From positions 1-14,833 of the forward strand of contig DATKYY010000085.1 of assembly GCA_035528295.1 (NCBI GenBank): 14,833 nucleotides of DNA. The letters are read 5' to 3'. Source of the stretch: G020353235 sp035528295. GTDB taxonomy: Bacteria; Chloroflexota; Dehalococcoidia; Dehalococcoidales; JAUYDJ01. Of this stretch, positions 1 to 5,944 are shown piece after piece. Position numbers and translations under genes: made by a program. Numbering within the stretch: position 1 is the first letter of the stretch; each line of letters starts with the position of its first letter. The notes beneath the pieces are model-generated. The model was not told where the DNA came from, did not search any database, and saw nothing but the letters and a program-made list of their open reading frames with translations.

Positions 1-1529
1 CGGCAATATGGAAGTCAAAGGACAACGGGCAGGGCTTCATCTACCGCACCACCCACGACCCCGACAGCGGCGACAATTTCCCGATTGACGCCTGGGCAGT
101 GGTTGATGACGATACCCTGTTTATGGGTAGTTTTGACGGCAGCAATGGGCTGGTCTACGCCACCAGCGACAGCGGTTGGAGCTATTCCGACGGAGCCATA
201 GCCGGCAGCCACTCGCTGTCATCAATAGTCCTGTCCCCCGACTACGAGCCGGACGAGACGGTTCTGGTCGGCAACACCGATGGCTGGGTCTACTGGTCTG
301 ATGATAATGGCGTCACCTTCGAGTCGCTACCGGTCGACGCCACCTCAGCACCCTCTGCCGGCGCGATAAGCGTTGCCTTCGACCCCGAATTCAGCAGCAA
401 TAACATTGTCTATGCGGCCAGTGACAACGCTGATGAGGGTATCTACCGATTTAAAGTTGAGAGAGATGACAAATGGGAAAGCATAGACGGTAACCTGCCC
501 AGCGATGGTAAGCTCAGTCAACTGGTGGTATCGGCCGACGACACGTTATACGCCGCCAACCGCAAAACTGACGGCGGACTGGAGCGCTGCCTCAACCCGA
601 CCTATTCGCTGGGGGCGACCTTTGAGACGGTGACCAGAGGGCTTGACGACGGGGCAACACTGACCGGGCTGTGGTTAAGCGATAATACCCTGTGGTCAAT
701 TGACAGCGCTAACATCAGATTGATGACCTACACCGATACCCTGACCCAGCCAGTTACCCTGACCTCACCACTGGAAAAGGCCTCCGGCATCGGTATCGGT
801 GATGTCAAACTCGATTGGGAGACACTCGACGGTGCCATCACCTATCAGTGGCAGCTTGATTATGACACTGACCTGTCCACTGTGCCCGCTGACTTTGAGG
901 CCAGCACCGAAGCCAGCTTCGCCCGTTTACCGGAACTGGAAACGGCGACCACCTATTACTGGCGGGTGAGGGTTACCGAGCCGGTGTTAAGCCGCTGGTC
1001 AGAGAAGTGGTCGTTCACCACCACCCTGGGTTACGAATATAGTGCCCCCCAGCTGGAGAGCCCTGAGGCCGGCGCCACCGGGCTGGGGATAAAGCCATTA
1101 TTCCAATGGAGCGCCATCGCCTATGCCGAGGATTATGAGCTGATGGTATCCACCGACCCGGCTCTGGGTAACCCCACCATTCTCAAAATTGGTGATTACG
1201 CCCTGCCCGGCACCGCCTGGCAGAGCAATGTGAGCCTGAACTACGACGCCACCTATTACTGGAAGGTGAGAGCCGTCGGCGCTGACACCAGCAGTGACTG
1301 GAGTGCGGTGGCCGTCTTCACCACCCAGTCGCCACCTCCCCCTTCCCCGCCACTCCCGCCACCAGCCTCCCCGCAAACAATACCTGAGTCATCAATACCC
1401 GCCTCACCGGCAACACCCGAGCTAACCGTGCCCCACTGGGTGGTATATCTGGTTGGTGGCCTGCTGCTGAGCATAATACTGCTCTTAATTATCCTGCTGG
1501 TGCTGGTAACCACGGTCAGAAGAGCCTAA
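1..1529 (+). CDS. Surface protein with Asp-box repeats, two Fn3-like modules and C-terminal membrane anchor (5' partial)
   Basis: The frame is open from position 3 to the TAA at 1527-1529, so the gene starts before the window; the GTG at 99 is only an internal codon. The visible 508 residues run in this order. Residues about 1-250 contain Asp-box/BNR-like turns (SKDNG, SDSGWS, SDDNGVTF), as in beta-propellers of the sialidase or Ycf48 type. Residues about 253-342 and 351-443 are two related fibronectin-III-like modules, each with a TYYWRV/TYYWKV strand and ending in FTT. Residues about 443-478 are rich in Pro and Ser. Residues about 480-505 are one strongly hydrophobic helix followed by RRA, which suggests an outside-facing protein anchored at its C-terminus. 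The signal peptide would lie outside the window. No catalytic residues are recognisable, so the role (adhesion, cell-wall or polymer binding) is inference. The 3' end overlaps the convergent MBL gene by 4 bases and no terminator is visible. Confidence 0.85.
   Translation, partial: AIWKSKDNGQGFIYRTTHDPDSGDNFPIDAWAVVDDDTLFMGSFDGSNGLVYATSDSGWSYSDGAIAGSHSLSSIVLSPDYEPDETVLVGNTDGWVYWSDDNGVTFESLPVDATSAPSAGAISVAFDPEFSSNNIVYAASDNADEGIYRFKVERDDKWESIDGNLPSDGKLSQLVVSADDTLYAANRKTDGGLERCLNPTYSLGATFETVTRGLDDGATLTGLWLSDNTLWSIDSANIRLMTYTDTLTQPVTLTSPLEKASGIGIGDVKLDWETLDGAITYQWQLDYDTDLSTVPADFEASTEASFARLPELETATTYYWRVRVTEPVLSRWSEKWSFTTTLGYEYSAPQLESPEAGATGLGIKPLFQWSAIAYAEDYELMVSTDPALGNPTILKIGDYALPGTAWQSNVSLNYDATYYWKVRAVGADTSSDWSAVAVFTTQSPPPPSPPLPPPASPQTIPESSIPASPATPELTVPHWVVYLVGGLLLSIILLLIILLVLVTTVRRA
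759..1328 (+). repeat. Tandem pair of Fn3-like modules, about 300 bp period
   Basis: Unit 1 covers about 759-1025 and unit 2 about 1053-1328, both inside the surface protein gene. Each begins with an LxSP segment, has a W near a quarter of its length, a TYYW-(R/K)-VR strand, and ends in FTT. The DNA CCACCTATTACTGG occurs at 949-962 and again exactly 300 bases later at 1249-1262. Elsewhere the two units have diverged, so this is an old intragenic duplication or a pair of related domains. Confidence 0.7.
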
Positions 1530-2158
1530 TAATCAAGCAGAAAGACCCGCGTGCTGTCGGGCAGGCTCGCCTTGGTGAGGGAGAGCTTGGGCTGGGATTT
1601 AATTTCTTTTACCCCTATCTCTTTGAGAAACCGGTCCACCGGCTCCAGCTTCCGCTTCAGTGCCGGCGTCTGGTAGTGCATCGGAATTACTACCGTGGGC
1701 TCAAGCTGCCGTACCACCTCAGCCGCCAGGGGGGCGTTAATCGTGGACACCCCGCCCACCGGGAGCAGCAGCACATCCACATCACCCATCCCCTCCACCT
1801 GCTCGGCAGTAAGCACATGCCCCAGGTCACCGAGGTGGCAGACCAGTACCTCATCCACCTGGATAAGATAGACGGTATTTTTGCCCCGGCTTCGCCCCTC
1901 TTCAGCATCGTGATAGGTGGCAATGCCGATAATCAAAACACCGCTGATTTCATACTCGCCGGGCCTGGTTACCGGCCTCGGTTCACCGCCAATACCCTGA
2001 ACATAGCCGTGACCGGCGTGCTCATGACTCACGGTGACAATCTGAGCCGTCGGCTTGCCCAGTGAGTAGCCCAATTCAGGAGAATAGGGGTCGGTAATAA
2101 TCGTAGCTTGGCTACCCTTAATCCGGAAGCAGGAATGCCCCAACCAACTAATCTCCAT
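1526..2158 (-). CDS. Metallo-beta-lactamase-fold hydrolase (Lactamase_B_3 / UPF0173-like)
   Basis: A 210-residue protein of the small MBL-fold family whose members are usually annotated as Zn-dependent hydrolases of unknown substrate. The N-terminus WLGHSCFRI is typical of the family. The metal motif at 45-50 reads H-E-H-A-G-H, where HxHxDH is expected, so the usual metal-binding Asp is Gly49. Later family signatures are present: HLGDLGH at 108-114, with Asp111 kept, and PMHY near 177. The frame is open upstream to 2203, but ATG at 2158 begins the family's normal N-terminus and lies just after a good -10 box, so I chose it. A GGGGGG run sits 3 bases before this ATG, too close for a normal ribosome site. 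The gene is transcribed divergently from hrcA. The substrate is unknown; a cytoplasmic enzyme is likely because no signal peptide is visible. Confidence 0.88.
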   Translation of the reverse strand: MEISWLGHSCFRIKGSQATIITDPYSPELGYSLGKPTAQIVTVSHEHAGHGYVQGIGGEPRPVTRPGEYEISGVLIIGIATYHDAEEGRSRGKNTVYLIQVDEVLVCHLGDLGHVLTAEQVEGMGDVDVLLLPVGGVSTINAPLAAEVVRQLEPTVVIPMHYQTPALKRKLEPVDRFLKEIGVKEIKSQPKLSLTKASLPDSTRVFLLDY

Positions 2159-2167
2159 ATGCCCCCC

Positions 2168-2196
2168 AATATAGCAGAGGTAAGCTTGGTGGTCAA
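2168..2196 (-). promoter_or_regulatory. Promoter of the MBL hydrolase gene, near-leaderless
   Basis: On the minus strand, -35 TTGACC (2191-2196) and -10 TATATT (2168-2173) are separated by 17 bases, and TGC precedes the -10 (extended -10). The predicted start of transcription is about 2161, only 3 bases before the ATG at 2158, which implies an mRNA with almost no leader. Confidence 0.6.
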
Positions 2197-2211
2197 TAAG
2201 CAAATTTTATC

Positions 2212-2241
2212 TTGACAAATAACGGCCAAAGATGGTAAGTT
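2212..2241 (+). promoter_or_regulatory. Promoter of the hrcA-grpE-dnaK-dnaJ operon
   Basis: A perfect -35 TTGACA lies at 2212-2217. The best -10 is TAAGTT at 2236-2241, with an 18-base spacer; it is weak, but preceded by TGG, which gives an extended -10. The predicted start is near 2248, so the CIRCE operator (2251-2277) would occupy the first transcribed bases, a classical position for HrcA repression. Confidence 0.6.
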
Positions 2242-2250
2242 AAATGTTGG

Positions 2251-2277
2251 TTAGCAGTCTAAGGTTGAGACTGCTAA
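2251..2277. promoter_or_regulatory. CIRCE-type HrcA operator (variant)
   Basis: A perfect inverted repeat TTAGCAGTC-N9-GACTGCTAA. The CIRCE consensus is TTAGCACTC-N9-GAGTGCTAA. Arm length and 9-base spacer match exactly, and the only difference is one symmetric base change per half-site (position 7, C to G, with the matching G to C in the other arm). It lies between the promoter and the hrcA ribosome site, directly upstream of the gene for its expected repressor. In the transcript it can also fold as a hairpin ending 3 bases before the Shine-Dalgarno sequence. Confidence 0.92.
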
Positions 2278-2292
2278 TTGAGGGAGGCTAAC

Positions 2293-3336
2293 ATGATATT
2301 GCCTCGAACGGGAACAATACTCAAGTCTATAGTGGAAGAATATATTGTCAGGGGGGCTCCGGTATCATCGCAGTGCCTGACCACTGACTATGCGCTGGGG
2401 GTCAGCCCGGCCACGGTGCGCAACGAGATGGCACGCCTGGAGCAAGAGGGGTATATCCTACGGCCCTACCCCTCCGCCGGCAGCATACCCTCTGACCGGG
2501 GATACCGCTACTATGTGGAAACACTGACTGAAATCGAGCTTCCCCTGGCGGAACGACGTTTAATCAGCCACCTCTTCCACCAGGTAGAGAGGGACATGGA
2601 GGAGTGGCTGCGCCTGGCGGCCACGGTTACCGCCCGGCTGGCCCAGAATGTGGCCCTGGTTACCCTGCCCAAACCGGTAAACTGCCGCTTCCAGCACCTG
2701 GAAGTGATTCTATTACAGGAATCACTAGCCCTGGTGGTACTCGTTCTGCGCGGCGCCAAGCTAAAGCAACAGCTAATCGCCTTTGACCAGGTTACCACTC
2801 AGCCGGAGCTGAGCGCGGTTACCAACAAGCTGAATGCGGACTTCGCCGATTTGCCCAGACCGCAGATTCTGGCCCGCACCACCCCGCTTTCCACCCTCGA
2901 ACAGGCGGTAACCGATTGCCTGGCCAAGATGATGCAGGCCGTGGACGAGCAGGAGTATGAGGAGCCATATCTGGATGGCTTACACTTTATCATTAACCAG
3001 CCCGAATTTGCCAACAGCCAGCGGCTGCTGAGCCTGATGGAGCTAATTGAACAGCGAAACCTGCTCAAAACTATTTTGCCGGCAAGGCTAGCCGGCCAGG
3101 GGGTACAGATAATTATCGGCAAGGAGAATAAGGCAGAGGCAGTCCATGACCTGAGTGTCGTCATTCATCAATATGGCCTGCCCATGGAAGCCGTAGGCAC
3201 TATTGGCATCGTGGGACCGACCCGAATGCACTACGGCCGGGCTATCTCCACGATTAATTACCTCGCCCTGGTACTGAGTGAACTGATCGCCGAACTATAC
3301 GGCCGGGACAGCCTGACCCACCCGGAGAGCAACTGA
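2293..3336 (+). CDS. hrcA: Heat-inducible transcription repressor HrcA
   Basis: Represses chaperone operons by binding CIRCE; in known members it is kept active by the chaperonin GroEL. The protein has 347 residues, normal for the family. The N-terminal winged helix includes VSPATVRNEMARLEQEG at 37-53 (recognition helix), followed by the wing and GYRYYV at 70-75. The C-terminal GAF-like part carries IIIGKEN and IGIVGPTRMHYGRA, the usual HrcA signature. The wing, normally close to PHTSAGRxP, reads PYPSAGSIP at 58-66, so His, Thr and Arg are changed. ATG at 2293 is chosen because AGGGAGG stands 5 bases before it (2281-2287). The upstream in-frame TTG at 2278 directly abuts CIRCE and has no ribosome site. 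It is the first gene of the operon, 15 bases before grpE, and is expected to be autoregulated. Confidence 0.96.
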   Translation: MILPRTGTILKSIVEEYIVRGAPVSSQCLTTDYALGVSPATVRNEMARLEQEGYILRPYPSAGSIPSDRGYRYYVETLTEIELPLAERRLISHLFHQVERDMEEWLRLAATVTARLAQNVALVTLPKPVNCRFQHLEVILLQESLALVVLVLRGAKLKQQLIAFDQVTTQPELSAVTNKLNADFADLPRPQILARTTPLSTLEQAVTDCLAKMMQAVDEQEYEEPYLDGLHFIINQPEFANSQRLLSLMELIEQRNLLKTILPARLAGQGVQIIIGKENKAEAVHDLSVVIHQYGLPMEAVGTIGIVGPTRMHYGRAISTINYLALVLSELIAELYGRDSLTHPESN

Positions 3337-3351
3337 TAAGGGGTGAAATAA

Positions 3352-3876
3352 ATGGCACCACCAGACCGAAGCGAAGCTGAGATAGAAGATAGCCAGGCAC
3401 TAAAGCAAGCTCTGGCCGAGGAGAAAGAAAAGGCAGAAACCAATCTGGCTGGCTGGCAGAGAGCCCAGGCCGATTTCATCAACTACAAGCGGCGCACCGA
3501 GCAGGAAAAAGAAGAGGCAATTAAATACGCCAACAGCCAGCTTATGCTCAGCCTCTTGCCCATTTTAGATGACCTGGAACGGGCTTTTGCTGCCATGCCC
3601 GGGCGCCCGGCAAGACGGAGCTGGGCCGACGGTATCAGGCTAATCGAGCGCAAGCTGAGGGCGACCCTGGAGGCACAGGGGCTGTCCCCGATTAAGGCAC
3701 TGGGCGAGCCCTTTGACCCATATCAGCATGAAGCAGTACGACAGGCGGAAGGGAAAGAGGGAATCGTTATTGAGGAAGTGCAAAAGGGCTACCAGTTCCG
3801 TGAGCGGGTTATCCGACCCAGCAAAGTGGTGGTGGGCAACGGGGAAGGGACTGAGCCCGCTGAAGACGAATTTTAA
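3352..3876 (+). CDS. grpE: Nucleotide exchange factor GrpE
   Basis: Releases ADP from DnaK so that substrate can be exchanged; acts as a dimer in the cytoplasm. It has 174 residues, within the family range. Residues about 5-50 form a charged, coiled-coil-like helix; the GrpE core follows with ADFINYKRRTEQE, LLPILDDLERA and the family signature FDPYQHEAV, ending in a beta-rich C-terminus with GYQFRERVIRPSKVVVG. ATG at 3352 follows AAGGGGTGA at 3338-3346, overlapping the end of hrcA closely enough for translational coupling. It sits between hrcA and dnaK, the standard order of this heat-shock operon. Confidence 0.96.
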   Translation: MAPPDRSEAEIEDSQALKQALAEEKEKAETNLAGWQRAQADFINYKRRTEQEKEEAIKYANSQLMLSLLPILDDLERAFAAMPGRPARRSWADGIRLIERKLRATLEAQGLSPIKALGEPFDPYQHEAVRQAEGKEGIVIEEVQKGYQFRERVIRPSKVVVGNGEGTEPAEDEF

Positions 3877-3911
3877 TATTTTTATTTTAATCCCAACAGG
3901 AGGCAAAGACG

Positions 3912-5843
3912 ATGGGAAAAGCAGTCGGTATCGATTTAGGTACCACTTTCAGTGAAGTCGCCGTGATGCAGGCGGGGGAGCCGGTAGTTATTCCGGCCGC
4001 GGAGGGCGGTAACATGGTCCCCTCGGTAGTCGCGGTGAGTAAAAATGGGGAACGCCTGGTCGGGCAGCTCGCCCGGCGCCAGGCTATTGTTAACCCGGAC
4101 AACACCATCTACAGCATTAAGCGCTTTATGGGGCGCAAGTGGGGAGAGCCACTGGGGAGAGAGCTACCGGTGGAGGAGGACGCCAAACGCAAGACCTACA
4201 AGGTGACCAAGGCAGCCAACAATGATGTGCGGGTGGTGATGGGGGGCAAAGAGTACAGCCCGCCGGAAATCTCGGCGATGATTCTGCAGAAACTAAAGAC
4301 AGATGCCGAGGCTTACCTCGGTGAGAAGGTTACCGATGCCGTAATCACCGTCCCGGCCTACTTTAACGATGCCCAGCGGCAGGCAACCAAAGACGCCGGT
4401 GCCATCGCCGGCCTCAAAGTACTCCGTATAATTAACGAGCCAACGGCAGCCTCGCTGGCCTATGGACTGGAAAAGAAGGGGGAAGAGACCATCGCCGTCT
4501 ATGATCTCGGTGGTGGTACTTTTGATATATCCATTCTTGAAATCGGGGAAGGCACCTTTCAGGTCAAGTCCACCAACGGTGACACCCACCTCGGTGGCGA
4601 TGACTTTGACCAGAGGATTATAGAATGGCTCTGCGCTGAGTTCAAGCGAGACCAGGGGATAGACCTGCGGCAGGATAAGATGGCAATGCAGCGCCTGAAA
4701 GAGGCGGCGGAAAAGGCTAAGAGTGAGCTGTCCACGGTTCAGCAGACAGAGATAAACCTCCCCTTTATCACCGCTGATGCCAGCGGGCCCAAGCACCTGA
4801 GTATTACCCTGACCCGGGCCAAGCTGGAACAGCTGGTGATAGATTTGGTGGAGAAAACGCTGGGGCCCTGCCAGGAGGCGCTGACTGATGCCGGGAAGAC
4901 AGCCGCCCAGATTGACAACGTGATTCTGGTCGGTGGACAGACCAGAATGCCACTGGTTCAGCAGAAGGTAAAGGGAATCTTCGGTAAGGAACCGCTTAAA
5001 GGGGTTAACCCGGATGAGGTGGTTGCCGTCGGTGCCGCCATTCAGGCCGGTGTGCTCAAGGGTGAGGTCAAAGAGGTGCTCCTGCTTGATGTTACCCCGC
5101 TTACCCTCGGTATTGAGACACTGGGCAGGGTGGCTACCCCCCTGATTCCACGTAATACCACCATCCCCACATCCAAGAGCCAGATTTTCAGCACCGCCGC
5201 CGATAACCAGCCCGGTGTGGAGATTCATGTCCTGCAGGGAGAGAGACCGATGGCTCCCGATAACCGCACCCTGGGACGGTTTATGCTCGACGGCATCCTG
5301 CCGGCACCAAGAGGGATGCCCCAGATTGAAGTAACCTTTGATATTGATGTCAACGGCATTCTCAGTGTCCGGGCTCAGGACAAGGGCACCGGCAAGGAAC
5401 AGAAAATTACCATCACCTCCTCCAGCGGGCTGTCCAAGCAAGATATAGAGAAGATGCAGCGGGAGGCGGAAACACACGCTGCGGAGGACGCCAAGCGTAA
5501 AGAAGAGGTCGAAATACGTAACACCGCCGATACCCTAGCTTACACCGCCGAAAAGACACTGAGAGAGCAAAAAGACAAGATACCGGCCGAGCTGAACCAG
5601 GAGGTGGAAGGCAAGATTCAGGCGGTGCGCCAGGCACTGCCGGGAACCGATACTGAGGCGGTCCGCAAAGCCAGCCAGGAGCTATCCGAGGCGATGCAGA
5701 AACTGGGCAGCGCCGTTTACGGTCAGCAGCCTCCACCCGGCGGCGAAGCCCCACCAGAGGGCGAGGCACCACCGGAGGGTGAGCCCCCGCCGGATAAAGG
5801 TGAAGACGAAGGCACCGTAGAAGGCGAGTTCCGCGAGGTGTAA
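3912..5843 (+). CDS. dnaK: Chaperone DnaK (Hsp70)
   Basis: ATP-driven Hsp70 that binds exposed hydrophobic peptides and works with DnaJ and GrpE. It has 643 residues. The nucleotide-binding domain covers about 1-385 with GIDLGTT at 6-12, a DLGGGTFDIS phosphate loop, and VGGQTRMP. The interdomain linker VLLLD lies at 389-393. The substrate domain follows (NTTIPTSKSQIFSTA, NQPGVEIHVLQGER), then the helical lid to about 600. The tail (about 605-643) is unusual: it is rich in Pro, Gly and Glu, with repeated GEAPPE/GEPPP units, and ends GEFREV. The N-terminal loop reads GTTFSEVAVM where bacterial DnaK usually has GTTNSCVAVM. A perfect AGGAGG (3898-3903) precedes the ATG by 8 bases. Transcribed from the CIRCE promoter; an extra internal promoter in the AT-rich 3877-3895 gap is possible but not shown. 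Confidence 0.98.
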   Translation: MGKAVGIDLGTTFSEVAVMQAGEPVVIPAAEGGNMVPSVVAVSKNGERLVGQLARRQAIVNPDNTIYSIKRFMGRKWGEPLGRELPVEEDAKRKTYKVTKAANNDVRVVMGGKEYSPPEISAMILQKLKTDAEAYLGEKVTDAVITVPAYFNDAQRQATKDAGAIAGLKVLRIINEPTAASLAYGLEKKGEETIAVYDLGGGTFDISILEIGEGTFQVKSTNGDTHLGGDDFDQRIIEWLCAEFKRDQGIDLRQDKMAMQRLKEAAEKAKSELSTVQQTEINLPFITADASGPKHLSITLTRAKLEQLVIDLVEKTLGPCQEALTDAGKTAAQIDNVILVGGQTRMPLVQQKVKGIFGKEPLKGVNPDEVVAVGAAIQAGVLKGEVKEVLLLDVTPLTLGIETLGRVATPLIPRNTTIPTSKSQIFSTAADNQPGVEIHVLQGERPMAPDNRTLGRFMLDGILPAPRGMPQIEVTFDIDVNGILSVRAQDKGTGKEQKITITSSSGLSKQDIEKMQREAETHAAEDAKRKEEVEIRNTADTLAYTAEKTLREQKDKIPAELNQEVEGKIQAVRQALPGTDTEAVRKASQELSEAMQKLGSAVYGQQPPPGGEAPPEGEAPPEGEPPPDKGEDEGTVEGEFREV

Positions 5844-5858
5844 ACTCCCATGGGAGTT
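5843..5858. repeat. 16-bp perfect palindrome at the dnaK stop codon
   Basis: AACTCCCATGGGAGTT begins on the last base of the dnaK TAA. It is a perfect palindrome without a loop. It is the first of three adjacent inverted repeats in the dnaK-dnaJ gap. It could form a short hairpin or bind a dimeric protein; nothing in the sequence decides between these. Confidence 0.6.
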
Positions 5859-5859
5859 A

Positions 5860-5880
5860 AAGAGGGGCGAAGCCCCTCTT
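5860..5880 (+). terminator. Terminator-like or attenuating hairpin between dnaK and dnaJ
   Basis: AAGAGGGGC-GAA-GCCCCTCTT forms a 9-bp GC-rich stem with a 3-base loop, 17 bases after the dnaK stop. It is followed by ATAAAACC rather than a run of T, so it is not a classical intrinsic terminator. A partial terminator or 3'-end stabiliser, making dnaK mRNA more abundant than dnaJ mRNA, is the likely role. Confidence 0.5.
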
Positions 5881-5891
5881 ATAAAACCACT

Positions 5892-5920
5892 TCCCCTTCC
5901 CCTTGATAAGGGGAAGGGGA
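5892..5920. repeat. REP-like palindrome upstream of dnaJ
   Basis: A 13-bp stem, CCCCTTCCCCTT plus one more T-A pair, closes over the loop GAT, and is followed by the related run AAAGGGGATAGGG up to 5934. Its style (pyrimidine/purine-rich arms followed by a degenerate echo of the right arm) resembles dispersed palindromic repeats found between genes in many bacteria. Only one copy is in this window, so its status as a genomic repeat is not shown. Confidence 0.5.
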
Positions 5921-5944
5921 TAAAGGGGATAGGGTTCTAAAAAC

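Noticed and set aside
99..101. GTG at 99 as the start of the surface protein
   Set aside because: The frame is open to the window edge with Asp-box-like sequence before it, and no ribosome site precedes the GTG.
2159..2203. An upstream start for the MBL hydrolase at 2203
   Set aside because: The extra residues overlap its own promoter boxes and add nothing like the family N-terminus, which begins at the ATG at 2158.
2278..2292. A TTG start for hrcA, five codons upstream of the ATG
   Set aside because: It directly abuts CIRCE with no ribosome site, whereas the ATG at 2293 has AGGGAGG at ideal spacing.
4293..5477. A 394-codon open frame antisense to dnaK
   Set aside because: dnaK is unmistakable on the other strand. 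The antisense frame shows no domain and no ribosome site, and such shadows are common opposite GC-rich genes.
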